The notes under the pieces: model-generated
The model's database searches: none
Told to the model about the DNA's origin: nothing
The model's input: only the letters and a program-made list of their open reading frames with translations
Translations under genes and position numbers: made by a program
From: a virus
IMG/VR virus record: IMGVR_UViG_3300042923_000524
Span: 1 to 64,000 of that record
Reading direction: 5' to 3' (one strand)
Length of the DNA stretch: 64,000 nt
In this document: piece after piece, positions 33,569-42,723 of the stretch
Layout of the letters: each line of letters starts with the position of its first letter
Position numbering within the stretch: the stretch's first letter is position 1

Positions 33569-34095
33569 TATATTTCTTCCTCATTCTTTGTTACCATATT
33601 TTCATTAAACATTTCATCTTTTTTTCTTTCTAACATATTTAATATAGGTCTAACTTTTGTAAATCCTGCTTGTATCATATTTTCAAATACTGAAATCATG
33701 TCAAGTATAATTATCACACTGTATATAAAATTTGAAATTATTACTCCAAATCCTAACTCTGGAATTACAGATGTTTGATGTGCAAAATATAATAATATTG
33801 CATAGAAAAATATCTTCGTAAATAAACCCTGTTTCAACTTCTTACTAGATAAAATACCATCTTTCCATGCTACATAAAAAGTTTTTAATGTAAACTCCTT
33901 ATAATGTTTATGTACTTCGCTATACCAACGAGTTAATATATCTACTATTACCAAAGCAATAATAAAAGTGATAACCCCTTTTGGATATCCTATAGCTGTT
34001 AAGAAAACCGTAAGTACAAAACTAAATATTATTCCACCCTTTTCAAATAAATAATTCCATACTGTTAAAAATTTACTCATAATAATGTCACTCAT
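33568..34095 (-). CDS. phage holin, 4_1 (toxin-secretion/lysis) family
   Basis: 175 aa, ATG with SD AGGTAGG. Transmembrane segments at about residues 20-36, 40-54, 93-107 and 113-133, and the family-typical SSKKLKQGLFTKIFFYAILL followed by FENMIQAGF. This is the Bacteriophage_holin_4_1 pattern shared with Clostridium holins such as TcdE. It would form the membrane lesion that releases the lysin. The N-terminus is longer than usual. Confidence 0.82.
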   Translation of the reverse strand: MSDIIMSKFLTVWNYLFEKGGIIFSFVLTVFLTAIGYPKGVITFIIALVIVDILTRWYSEVHKHYKEFTLKTFYVAWKDGILSSKKLKQGLFTKIFFYAILLYFAHQTSVIPELGFGVIISNFIYSVIIILDMISVFENMIQAGFTKVRPILNMLERKKDEMFNENMVTKNEEEI

Positions 34096-34165
34096 AAAAT
34101 CAACCTACCTTTTTCTGTATATTTATCTATAATTAATACATTTCTGTACACCTTCCTTAAATTCC

Positions 34166-35164
34166 TTATGACACTCGTTTTATAATTTCTTCTATTTTAT
34201 CAGAATCCCAATATGGTATTTCTAATAATTTTATATTATTTGTTTTACAATAATTATATTTAATTTCATCACGCATTTTTGTACCCTCAAATGCCTTTAT
34301 TGCTTCTTCCTCAGAAACACCACGAAAAGTTCGAGGCTTATAATGTTGTTCTCCCTGATATTCAATTAGATACTTTAATTTAGTTTTCTCTTTATCTTCA
34401 AAGATTGCAAAATCAAATCTTAAAGGATAAATATTTCTACAATCACTAAACATATACTGTCTAGTATGTGAAATATCATTATTTATTAAAATTTCTTCGA
34501 TTTTACTTTCTCCTCTTGAAGCAGGAGTACAACTTGGGCATCTGCTACCAGAATTTAAGAAGTTACTTGCTTTCATAGGAAATTGACAATGACAATCTTC
34601 TACATTGTGTTCTAATATCACGGGAATATTGCACATTATATATTCACTTATTAATATATACTCATCTCCTACAGCTTTTTTAAGCTTTCTTTTAAACTCA
34701 TCTTCCCCTCTAGCTTTGCCTTCGCATTTTGGGCAAGTTCCTTTTGATTTAAATATATGAGACGGACTAACTTTCCATTGATAATAATCTCCATCTGGAC
34801 ATTTGTGTTCAATTAAAATTTTTTCATCGGTATTAGTAAAACATTCTAATACATTATAAACATCACCAAACTTTTCATTTAACTTTTTCAAAAACTTTTC
34901 GTGTTTTACTAAATTAATCTTTTTAATCTTTTTGGGTAGTTTTTCATAAACTGTTCTACGCTTATACATAAATTCATTAGCATAACAAATTGGACATCTA
35001 TATCCATCCACAAATAATTCAGGGGTTATATAAAACTCATGATGTTTACAATTATCGTGTTCGTGTCTAAACAATATCTCTTCAGAATATCCATTATATT
35101 TCCAAAATATATACTTATCTTCTTTGATTTCTTTTATAAAATTAGTAAATTCTTTATTATCCAC
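34166..35164 (-). CDS. EDxHD-type homing endonuclease with zinc repeats
   Basis: 332 aa from GTG 35164, 7 nt behind SD GGAAG; an in-frame GTG at 35182 precedes the SD. Repeated units with CxxC (CPIC, CPKC, CPSC) lie in the first 230 residues. A Vsr-like C-terminal nuclease follows (LRFDFAIFED, LIEYQGEQHY, NNIKLLEIPYWD), as in the I-Bth0305I class. The usual Asp of the core motif is Gln here (IEYQG), as also in some relatives. It lies between tail spike region and holin; probably mobile. Confidence 0.75.
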   Translation of the reverse strand: MDNKEFTNFIKEIKEDKYIFWKYNGYSEEILFRHEHDNCKHHEFYITPELFVDGYRCPICYANEFMYKRRTVYEKLPKKIKKINLVKHEKFLKKLNEKFGDVYNVLECFTNTDEKILIEHKCPDGDYYQWKVSPSHIFKSKGTCPKCEGKARGEDEFKRKLKKAVGDEYILISEYIMCNIPVILEHNVEDCHCQFPMKASNFLNSGSRCPSCTPASRGESKIEEILINNDISHTRQYMFSDCRNIYPLRFDFAIFEDKEKTKLKYLIEYQGEQHYKPRTFRGVSEEEAIKAFEGTKMRDEIKYNYCKTNNIKLLEIPYWDSDKIEEIIKRVS

Positions 35165-35208
35165 AATATTACTTCCTTTCACTTTAAAACTTTTTACTAT
35201 AAATAATA

Positions 35209-35239
35209 AAAGAGACTAGGCACTAGGCTTAGTCTCTTT
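35209..35239 (-). terminator. rho-independent terminator overlapping a gene end
   Basis: AAAGAGACTA and TAGTCTCTTT form a 10-bp stem, with TATTATT following on the minus strand. The 5' arm encodes the last residues (Lys-Glu-Thr) of the 59-aa gene. Confidence 0.8.
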
Positions 35240-35395
35240 CCATTCAATTATTGCTTTTTTAAAATCTTCATCCTCTATAAATATATAGAATTGCATTTTT
35301 GTTTGAGGATGAAGTCCTATAATTTTATATCTTATTCCTTTGATATTTACTAACCAATTCATAAGATTTTTACTATAGCATGGGAATAATTCCAT
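35216..35395 (-). CDS. small hypothetical protein behind the tail spike
   Basis: 59 aa, ATG with a modest SD (AAAGG). MELFPCYSKNLMNWLVNIKG then an alpha/beta remainder ending in EWKETKPSA. It resembles the small proteins (XkdX-like in position) that sit between tail fibre and holin genes, but I do not recognise its sequence. Its 3' end forms half of a terminator. Confidence 0.6.
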   Translation of the reverse strand: MELFPCYSKNLMNWLVNIKGIRYKIIGLHPQTKMQFYIFIEDEDFKKAIIEWKETKPSA

Positions 35396-35443
35396 ATATT
35401 TTCACTAACCTTTCGTTCAATTTATGATTTTGTTGAAATACAA

Positions 35444-37996
35444 TTATGCTTTAATTACTTTAACTTTCCATGTTCCACTTGCTAAGTCAATAACTCCACC
35501 TGTCTCATTCTGAATCCTTATCTTTATAGTATCTGTTCCTGATACATATCCATTACAAGTGATACCTTGTAAATCGTATGGCGCAGATACCAAAACAAAA
35601 TCGCCAAGGGATGCACCAGTTACAGTTATTGCAGATGATGTTTCACCCACTCCATCAGCTAATGAAGCAGGATTCCAAGTTATAGAACCTTGCAAGTCTA
35701 TTTGTCCGTATCCCTTCCATGTTCCACCAGACGCACCCGATGTAATACACTCATAACCTGTATAACCACCTGCAACTGGATTTGTTTCGTATACAAATTG
35801 TCTTTTCCTTCTATAACCTGTAGTTGGTACTCCTGTTGATATTCCACCATAATCAACTATGCGAGTTCCATCGGTTTGGATTATTTGATTATGGAACTGA
35901 GTGATTAAATCTCCCTCAATTACAATTGGCTCACTATCAGGAGTAGGTGTTATTAAATACATTTCATTATTCTTTGCATTTCCAATTGTCATATTTCTAA
36001 TTAAACCATATCCACTAGAACTACCTCTTCTAGTAATCTTATTATCTATCAATCTATAGGTTGTAAGTGCATTACCCGTAATATAAGTAGTAACATCTAT
36101 ATCATTATCTTTTAAGATGATTTGACTTTCTGCTACTGAAAAACTCATTGTTAAATTTCCAGTATGTTTTATTTTGCACTTTTCTATTACTGCCTTGCAT
36201 GGGTAACTTGTAGCATCCATTGACAACTGAATATTACCTTCATCAACCCCAAATAAATACAAGTTTTTTGGAGACCTTGCAGCAAAAGCAAATTTTGAAG
36301 TATCAGCACCATTAGGATGTTTTAATCCTTTTACAACTACGTTACCTCCTGTATTAAAGAAGTATACAGAATAATCAATGGCTGAAACTGTTACATTGCC
36401 TGTGGTTTCCAAGTCTTCATTATAGTCTGCTTTGTAATCGGTATCGGCAGCAGCCGAAGAAGTTTTGCGATAATACCATTTACACTTCAAGTTAGTGTTT
36501 TTTACAACACCACCACAATTAGGATGAAATACTCCTGCTTCAAAATTACAGTTTTCAGTTACAATATTAAATCTATCGCCGATACCAGAACCACGCAAGT
36601 ATAAGTCAACCACGTAATCTAATAATTCAGCAAATGCAGATTGATTTACTCCTGTAGTTCCCTTTGCGGTGCAATTTATAAACTTAGCTGTTAGTCTTGT
36701 ATTAGCGTCAACTGTAGAGGTAATGGCTCTGAACGCATGACCCCTAGCACCAATACTATGGCAATTTCTTAATTCAACTTCTATTTCTTCTGAACCTGTA
36801 GCAACTATAGCATATGATGTTTGTGGTACATTATTAATATAACAATCATTAATTGTTACCTTCTCACAGTTTCCTACGGCAAGTCCGTTCATGGCTGTAC
36901 CATCTAAAGATGCATCAAATGTTACATCTTCAAAACCAAAAACATGAACATTTACACTCTTTGCTGGTGTTCCTGCATAGGCAACCCTTGTTGTATAATT
37001 ATTGCCATTTAAGTAACCATAGTATTCAATTCCAACAACTTTACCTATTACCAATATACAACCACCATAATTACCTGGTGTACCTGTGTAATTAAATTTT
37101 GCACCATAGGCTATTATCGTAACATTGCTACCCCATACTACAAGAGTGTTGCTGTTTATTGTATAAGTAACACCTGCTCTAAATATAACAACTCCACCAT
37201 CTACACAAGCTGCATCAACAGCTTTTTGACAATGTATCCAGTCAGTACCACCATACATTTCAGGAGTGTAATATTTCGCAGTTTCAGCCAAATGCGACGT
37301 AACTTCATTTTTAACTTCACTTACAGCACCTACTAAATTACTCTTTTCAGTAGTAGTAAGATTAGATAAAATTCCGATTTCATTGTCAAAATATTGATAT
37401 TCAGTGTCTAGTCTATCTTTTAAATTATCATAAACAACAGGTAATGCAGGAATATCATTAGTTCTAGCATTATATGTTTCACCATATTCTGCATTTAATC
37501 TCTGTCCTAATATCTCATATTCAGTACCAGTATTAGCATCTACTCTTGCATCAACAACTTCTGATGCTTGTTGTGTATTAGCTAGAAGAAAATTCAATCT
37601 TTGAACAAGTTCTTTCATTCCACCCTCAACATGAATAGAGGTGAATAGATTATCTAAATCTTCAAGTTTGACGCGTTGGGCATAGAGATATTTTATTCCA
37701 CGACCTGCGTAGACTGATATATTTACACTAGTACCTTCGAGGTCTGGGTGAAAATACACAATTGAGCTTCCATAGTCCACCTTAAATTCAGTAGCGTTTC
37801 CTAATTCTGTATTTATTTTTTGTTCATACATTCCAGTTATAACTACTTTTGCTGATTCAGAAGGCAATTGTGCTAGTAATACTTGACTATCATATACTAC
37901 ATGTGGTTCATTATAAATTAAAACAGTAATGGGATTTCCATTGCTGTCACGGTTGAGTTCAAGTTCAAAAGGAGCTTGAAACGATTGTATACTCAT
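35444..37996 (-). CDS. tail spike / receptor-binding protein with beta-helix
   Basis: 850 aa, ATG with SD GAGGAGG. The first ~110 residues (SFQAPFELELNRDSNGNPIT) look like a BppU-type baseplate attachment domain. Residues ~115-235 are helical and trimer-forming. From TPEMYGGTDWIHCQKAVDAA a right-handed beta-helix of the pectate-lyase type runs to ~residue 690 (VVIFRAGVTYTINSN, VTINDCYIN, VELRNCHSIG). The last ~110 residues form a beta cap. It probably recognises or trims host surface glycan. Catalytic residues cannot be assigned from sequence. Confidence 0.82.
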   Translation of the reverse strand: MSIQSFQAPFELELNRDSNGNPITVLIYNEPHVVYDSQVLLAQLPSESAKVVITGMYEQKINTELGNATEFKVDYGSSIVYFHPDLEGTSVNISVYAGRGIKYLYAQRVKLEDLDNLFTSIHVEGGMKELVQRLNFLLANTQQASEVVDARVDANTGTEYEILGQRLNAEYGETYNARTNDIPALPVVYDNLKDRLDTEYQYFDNEIGILSNLTTTEKSNLVGAVSEVKNEVTSHLAETAKYYTPEMYGGTDWIHCQKAVDAACVDGGVVIFRAGVTYTINSNTLVVWGSNVTIIAYGAKFNYTGTPGNYGGCILVIGKVVGIEYYGYLNGNNYTTRVAYAGTPAKSVNVHVFGFEDVTFDASLDGTAMNGLAVGNCEKVTINDCYINNVPQTSYAIVATGSEEIEVELRNCHSIGARGHAFRAITSTVDANTRLTAKFINCTAKGTTGVNQSAFAELLDYVVDLYLRGSGIGDRFNIVTENCNFEAGVFHPNCGGVVKNTNLKCKWYYRKTSSAAADTDYKADYNEDLETTGNVTVSAIDYSVYFFNTGGNVVVKGLKHPNGADTSKFAFAARSPKNLYLFGVDEGNIQLSMDATSYPCKAVIEKCKIKHTGNLTMSFSVAESQIILKDNDIDVTTYITGNALTTYRLIDNKITRRGSSSGYGLIRNMTIGNAKNNEMYLITPTPDSEPIVIEGDLITQFHNQIIQTDGTRIVDYGGISTGVPTTGYRRKRQFVYETNPVAGGYTGYECITSGASGGTWKGYGQIDLQGSITWNPASLADGVGETSSAITVTGASLGDFVLVSAPYDLQGITCNGYVSGTDTIKIRIQNETGGVIDLASGTWKVKVIKA

Positions 37997-38013
37997 TGTT
38001 ATACCTCCTCATA

Positions 38014-38023
38014 ATTTTATATT
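38014..38023 (-). promoter_or_regulatory. AATATAAAAT motif copy at the endonuclease stop
   Basis: Minus strand AATAATATAAAATTATGAGGAGG: the TAA of the upstream endonuclease gene lies inside the motif, which leads directly into the tail-spike SD. Confidence 0.5.
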
Positions 38024-39039
38024 ATTTTTCGTAATTTTCCATATTTTTCATCATTCAAACTTAAGCCAATATTTAAAATATAATGACAATGCCCCTTTTT
38101 ATCTAATTTAAACCATTCTAGTGCTTTATTAAATTCTTCTTTTAATATTTCATCAGTAGGTAAATAATTTCTTATAGACACAATTTTAAATAATTTCCAA
38201 CCATCATATTTTAAAGTCTGATATCTTTTAATTTCTCTTTTATCAAATTCTTCTTGTGTAAAATTTCCATGCCTAACGGATAAATCATGCCCACTTCCAT
38301 CAAATTCTATATAAATTTTTTCATCGGGAAACGCTATATCTAATACATACTTATTATCATAATTTAATTCCCCACCAAATAATTCATGTAAATATTTTTG
38401 AGGTGCAGAACATGGTATTAATCCCAATTTTATAATGTTCACCCTTCTTTTTTCTTTTCTACAAAATCTACACCTTTGTCCTCTTTGAAAATGTACTAAA
38501 TCAATTTCATCCTCATTACCACAATTGCACTTATATCTTAATTTAGTTTTTTGATTTTTATATTCTGTTGATAATAATTCACAACCCTCTTTAGTGAATA
38601 TTTTTTTAACTTCTTCTAATGTAAATCTTAAAGCGTTACCAACCTTTACTCTTGCACATTCTCGACACCTGTTGCCATTTTTAAATGAGTTATAAGTAAT
38701 TTTACCAATATTACCACATGAGCATTTATAATCTAAAAGAGTTTGTGCATTTATATATTCTTTAGATATAAGTTCACAATCATTTTTTTTAAAATAATTA
38801 TAAACATCTTCATACTTTAGCCTTTGATTATCAATTACTATTTTATTTTTACATTTCATACAGCCTCTACCACACAATAAATTATTAATAGAAACCCTAC
38901 TTTTATGTCCACAGATTATACACTCATAATTAATAGCTGTTGTAGAATTTTTAAATTCACTTTCTAATATTAATGGTTTAAGATTTCTTTCTATAAATAA
39001 ATTTACCATGCCTTTATATGTATGTCTTTTACCAATAAT
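38017..39039 (-). CDS. EDxHD-type homing endonuclease with three zinc repeats, apparent AUU start
   Basis: About 340 aa if started at ATT 39039 (or 39036), 6-9 nt behind SD AAAGGAAG. The first canonical codon, ATG 39009, has no SD and would cut into the first repeat (GKRHTYKGM). Three ~60-aa repeats with CxxC pairs (CIIC/CMKC, CSCG/CREC, CNCG/CRFC) precede a nuclease core with YIEFDGSGHD, the E..D..HD pattern of the I-Bth0305I class. Inserted before the tail spike. Its stop codon coincides with a motif copy, suggesting the element inserted there. Confidence 0.75.
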   Translation of the reverse strand: MIGKRHTYKGMVNLFIERNLKPLILESEFKNSTTAINYECIICGHKSRVSINNLLCGRGCMKCKNKIVIDNQRLKYEDVYNYFKKNDCELISKEYINAQTLLDYKCSCGNIGKITYNSFKNGNRCRECARVKVGNALRFTLEEVKKIFTKEGCELLSTEYKNQKTKLRYKCNCGNEDEIDLVHFQRGQRCRFCRKEKRRVNIIKLGLIPCSAPQKYLHELFGGELNYDNKYVLDIAFPDEKIYIEFDGSGHDLSVRHGNFTQEEFDKREIKRYQTLKYDGWKLFKIVSIRNYLPTDEILKEEFNKALEWFKLDKKGHCHYILNIGLSLNDEKYGKLRKII

Positions 39040-39069
39040 TAACCACTTCCTTTGAATATATTTAATAAA

Positions 39070-39079
39070 TTTTTATATT
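39070..39079 (-). promoter_or_regulatory. intergenic AATATAAAA motif copy
   Basis: Minus strand AATATAAAAA shortly after the stop of the 72-aa gene and before the endonuclease SD. Confidence 0.45.
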
Positions 39080-39084
39080 AATTA

Positions 39085-39303
39085 TTATTTACTTTCTTCT
39101 TTCACTACCTTCACTGCATTTTCAATCTTTTCAGTTCTTATAGGTTTAACTCTAAAAGGCTCTTGTAATATTTCATATACTTTCATAAGCTTTGTAGCCT
39201 CTGCAAAACCTACAAAATGAAATGTATTAACTATATTCAATAATTCTTCTATTTTATCTTTTGAATATGAGACTTGTTGTGAGTTGTTAGGGTTATTTAT
39301 CAT
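39085..39303 (-). CDS. small hypothetical protein
   Basis: 72 aa, ATG with SD AAAGGAAG. A disordered start (MINNPNNSQQ) then a helical body (KIEELLNIVNTFHFVGFAEA) and a charged C-terminus. Located between tail proteins and the tail spike; tail chaperone or structural roles are possible, none shown. Confidence 0.65.
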   Translation of the reverse strand: MINNPNNSQQVSYSKDKIEELLNIVNTFHFVGFAEATKLMKVYEILQEPFRVKPIRTEKIENAVKVVKEESK

Positions 39304-39357
39304 AGAAACTTCCTTTCTTTTTCTTTTTATTATTTTTGATATAATATATTTTAAATA

Positions 39358-39389
39358 ATTTTATATTTATTATTAAAAAACTATTGCAA
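39358..39389 (-). promoter_or_regulatory. divergent promoter, minus direction (includes motif copy)
   Basis: -35 TTGCAA (39384-39389), 18-bp spacer, TATAAA (39360-39365) that is part of AATATAAAAT (39358-39367). The self-complementary TTGCAA is shared with the plus-strand promoter. Confidence 0.5.
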
Positions 39390-39411
39390 TTTTTGGAAAT
39401 AGTAGTATAAT
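39384..39411 (+). promoter_or_regulatory. promoter of secreted moron gene
   Basis: -35 TTGCAA (39384-39389), 16-bp spacer, perfect -10 TATAAT (39406-39411), on the strand opposite to the surrounding late genes. Confidence 0.65.
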
Positions 39412-39437
39412 TGAATTAAGAAGTGAAAATAATAATA

Positions 39438-39447
39438 AATATAAAAA
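39438..39447 (+). promoter_or_regulatory. intergenic AATATAAAA motif copy
   Basis: AATATAAAAA in plus orientation, about 10 nt before the SD of the plus-strand gene. The divergent partner copy on the minus strand lies ~70 nt away. Confidence 0.45.
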
Positions 39448-39472
39448 TATATTATTTAAGGAGATGTTATTT

Positions 39473-40153
39473 ATGTTTAAGAAAATGTTTAATAAGCAAA
39501 CTTTAATAGCTTTTGTATTAGGAGGATTGATGTTCTCATCCATTCCTGTTTTTGCTGAAACTATTCAATATGTTTTTACACAAAGCAATTGCAAGTTAAT
39601 TATTGATGGCAAAGAATACAGTAATCCTGATATTCCTGTTACTTTGTATTTAAAAGACCAAAGTAACTATGCTCCTTTGGCTGTTATCAGAGATATATGT
39701 TTAAAACTTAATATTCCATTTGAGTATGATAATACAACAAAGGAAATTAATATTACTACTACAAGAAAGGAGGAAATTGTATTGAGTGAAACTGTTACAT
39801 CGATTGAAACAACAACAACAACTGAAACAATTACCACTGAACCAACAAATAATCTTATTACTTATGAAGAAGACGGATTGACAATTGTTGAGTTGGATAA
39901 TGTAAAATATATTAGATTAAATAGCTTAGATGAAAAACTTAGGAGTATAAACTATAAAATTTGGAACAAAACAATTACAACAACTTATTTACGTTATGGC
40001 AATGATGATGAAAATTTATCTGAACCAATTAATTTATATGGAAGAGGACTTGTTGGATTAACAGGATATAAAAAATTTAATGATAGTTTTGTCTATATGA
40101 AATATAATGATTACTTGAATAAAATAAAACCACTTATAAAAACAGGAGAATAA
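39473..40153 (+). CDS. secreted protein with copper-amine-oxidase-like stalk domain (moron)
   Basis: 226 aa from ATG 39473, 9 nt behind SD AAGGAG; in-frame ATG 39464 abuts the SD. A signal peptide with basic start and hydrophobic core ends at PVFAET (cleavage likely after AFA-like FA-E). Residues ~35-95 resemble the Cu_amine_oxidN1/stalk domain (LIIDGKEYSNPDIPVTLYLKD, YAPLAVIRDIC). A Thr/Glu linker (ETTTTTETITTE) leads to a second similar half. Lone plus-strand gene with own promoter and terminator in the late arm: a lysogenic-conversion-type cargo gene. Function unknown. Confidence 0.75.
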   Translation: MFKKMFNKQTLIAFVLGGLMFSSIPVFAETIQYVFTQSNCKLIIDGKEYSNPDIPVTLYLKDQSNYAPLAVIRDICLKLNIPFEYDNTTKEINITTTRKEEIVLSETVTSIETTTTTETITTEPTNNLITYEEDGLTIVELDNVKYIRLNSLDEKLRSINYKIWNKTITTTYLRYGNDDENLSEPINLYGRGLVGLTGYKKFNDSFVYMKYNDYLNKIKPLIKTGE

Positions 40154-40168
40154 AATCTCCTGTTTTTT
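40140..40168. terminator. bidirectional terminator
   Basis: AAACAGGAGA (40140-40149) pairs with TCTCCTGTTT (40156-40165), followed by TTT on the plus strand and an A-rich 5' flank. It separates the convergent moron and Tal-like genes. Confidence 0.85.
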
Positions 40169-40169
40169 A

Positions 40170-42710
40170 TTATGGTATCAATACATCTGTTATTAATCCA
40201 TTGCTAACAGTAATTATAGTTCCAGTAGTAATTTCATATATTCCATCAGCAGTATCTTTAATAGTTGCTCCACTAAAATCAACTAAACCATCAAAAAGTA
40301 CAGCACCATTCGTATACCCATATTCACCACTGTTTACAAGATGAATGGCATTAGTTGAACCATTGCTTGCGAAGTGTACAAAAGAAAAAGATACTCCAGA
40401 TTTATATATTGCCCCTACATTCATTGCGCTCCCATCTCCAGCACCAAAGATACAATAAGGCACTGTAAACCCACCCAATTCTTCAAATCCAAAACTCATC
40501 TTTTCAAGTCCATCATTCCAAAATTTTATATTTTGTTCTTCTAGTACTATATAGTCATTTACAATTGAACTGGTTCTAAGTTTCTTGGCAATAAGGTTTC
40601 CACCACTATCCAGAACTATCCTATCCTCCCAGACCTGTGCTTCTTGAGTTCCAGTATTAGCTCTAATATAGAAACCTAACTCTGGTGACATATCTATTTT
40701 GTATCTTTCAACAGCATCTATTATAGTAGTCATTTTTATAAATCCATTATCAATGTAGAGACAAGGTTTATTTAAACTGTCCAATCCGAGATATATTGCA
40801 TTTCTAAAATTATTTAATTCTTCATTAAAAATATCAATTTGAATACCATTTCCTCTTGTAATTGCTACACGACTTGTTTTGTCAGAGGTTTCCATATAAA
40901 GACCATTAGCCGAAAGCAAAGTATAATATGTCTCCCAACTGTCTTCACTAAAAATAATTTTGTCATTTTTTAGTTGAATTGAACCAGTTCCACTGATATC
41001 CGAACCAATAAAACCACGTTGAGAAATGTAGTTACTTCCTGCTTTTATGGTATTTTCAATAATTGAATCAGTATAAACAACTCTATCTCTATCATCAACA
41101 TATTTACTATAATCATATTTTTTAACTTCAATTTGATTAGCTACATCAGTAGTTAATTTAAAGATATTCTTGCCTAATAATGCCAAATCATTTTCTAATT
41201 TATCAGTGTTGCTAAAACTCATACTTAAACTATTACTTATAGGGTTATGTGAATAAGCAACTAATCTAATAGGATAATAATTAAAACCTAATTCAGGACT
41301 ATCAATACTTATAAAACTTCCTATATTGATATTTGCCCTATTTACTTCGCCTTCTTTGCAACTAAAAATATCTATACTATCTAAATCGAATGTTATAGGA
41401 GTTTGAGAAACTTTTATAATATATTGTTTGGCATATTCATATAACTGTTTTGCATCACTAACTTGGTCAAAAGAAATACTTTGCTCCTTAACAAAATCTA
41501 TCAACTCTTCAAGCTGAGCCTGAGTAAAGTTATTTTCATAACTTAAAGTATTTCTTAGAATCAATATATTAGCATTTACAGTATTTATGTTTGCTTGAAT
41601 TGCACTTATCTCATCTTCTTTGTTTTCTATTTCAATCTCTTTATCCTGCAAATCATCAAATATTGAATCGTATGCGGAAGTGTTTGAGGAATATGTATTC
41701 TTCTCTAAATCGAGTGCATCTTCAATTTGTGCTTTTTCACTATTCAACGCCACTAATTCATTTTGTTTTAATAGTTTATTTGTTTCATAACTATCAAGTT
41801 GATTTATATATGATGTAAAATCTCCATCTTTTGTTGCTAATAGTGTTTTATAATTATTCCATGCACTTTTTAAACTGCCTGAGAAATAGTCATTATCAAT
41901 AAACCAATCAAAATTTTCTACATAATCTCTACCAGTAATATTGTATTTATATATACCAACATTATCTTTACCTGTGATAGTAAGTCTAGTTATCAATTGG
42001 TCAAATTTATTTTCATTAGAAATTGATTTTATAAAATTTGTATCTGAAAGAACTAAATTGGTTTGTTCCCCTAATTCAGATTTTTCATATATATTAATTT
42101 CTTTGTTAATGCTATCGAAAACTATGAAGCAATTATATTCTTTCTCTAATGATTTAAACACGTCAGTATATGAGGAATCTGAAAAATCAAAACTGTGATA
42201 GATGTTTAGATTAGGATTGATATATCCTATACTCCAAGAATCATATAAGTAATTAGTTAAGAGTAAATTTAAAATTCCACCCTTTGTATTATCATTGAAA
42301 TCATATGGGTTTACAAAATCATATAATTTTCTAGTGTCTTTATATCCTCTTAATCTCTTGTTGTTGAATATATATTCTGCATAAGCAATACAATCAATAG
42401 ACTTTTTAATTGTATTATTACTACTTTTGGTAGGTTGATTAATTACAAAGTATTCGCTATATATTATTGTGTCATCTTCTTTTATATTCATCAATACAAG
42501 AAGCAATCCTTTTGTTAAATCAAAGTTTTCATCTTTGATTCTAGTCCAACCATTCTGATAATATGATAATTCAAAATTTAATTCGTTAAAACTATCAAAT
42601 CTAGGACTGAATGTTAAATCTGTGTATTCTAATGTACCTATTTCATTTCTGAGTGAACCGCATAATATAAGTTCATAAAAATATTTTTTATTTAATAGCT
42701 GACCTATCAA
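40170..42710 (-). CDS. Tal-like tail protein (baseplate hub / tail-associated lysin type)
   Basis: 846 aa, TTG start with SD AGGAGGTGATA. The N-terminal ~370 residues match siphoviral tail hub proteins (prophage endopeptidase tail/ReqiPepy6 Gp37-like: FSPRFDSFNELNFELSYYQNG, FDSINKEINIYEKS). Residues ~310-400 are a coiled coil (EKAQIEDALDLEKNTYSSNT). The C-terminal part is beta-rich and may contact the tail spike. It follows Dit directly, the usual order. No catalytic peptidase motif is evident. Confidence 0.78.
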   Translation of the reverse strand: MIGQLLNKKYFYELILCGSLRNEIGTLEYTDLTFSPRFDSFNELNFELSYYQNGWTRIKDENFDLTKGLLLVLMNIKEDDTIIYSEYFVINQPTKSSNNTIKKSIDCIAYAEYIFNNKRLRGYKDTRKLYDFVNPYDFNDNTKGGILNLLLTNYLYDSWSIGYINPNLNIYHSFDFSDSSYTDVFKSLEKEYNCFIVFDSINKEINIYEKSELGEQTNLVLSDTNFIKSISNENKFDQLITRLTITGKDNVGIYKYNITGRDYVENFDWFIDNDYFSGSLKSAWNNYKTLLATKDGDFTSYINQLDSYETNKLLKQNELVALNSEKAQIEDALDLEKNTYSSNTSAYDSIFDDLQDKEIEIENKEDEISAIQANINTVNANILILRNTLSYENNFTQAQLEELIDFVKEQSISFDQVSDAKQLYEYAKQYIIKVSQTPITFDLDSIDIFSCKEGEVNRANINIGSFISIDSPELGFNYYPIRLVAYSHNPISNSLSMSFSNTDKLENDLALLGKNIFKLTTDVANQIEVKKYDYSKYVDDRDRVVYTDSIIENTIKAGSNYISQRGFIGSDISGTGSIQLKNDKIIFSEDSWETYYTLLSANGLYMETSDKTSRVAITRGNGIQIDIFNEELNNFRNAIYLGLDSLNKPCLYIDNGFIKMTTIIDAVERYKIDMSPELGFYIRANTGTQEAQVWEDRIVLDSGGNLIAKKLRTSSIVNDYIVLEEQNIKFWNDGLEKMSFGFEELGGFTVPYCIFGAGDGSAMNVGAIYKSGVSFSFVHFASNGSTNAIHLVNSGEYGYTNGAVLFDGLVDFSGATIKDTADGIYEITTGTIITVSNGLITDVLIP

Positions 42711-42723
42711 TAGATATCACCTC

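Noticed and set aside
34218-34240. Copy of the AATATAAAAT motif inside the 34166 endonuclease gene
   Set aside because: It encodes the conserved Asn-Asn-Ile-Lys-Leu-Leu of the nuclease domain and has no gene start nearby; the equivalent codons in the 49011 gene also resemble the motif. Treated as coding coincidence, and a warning that the core can arise by chance.
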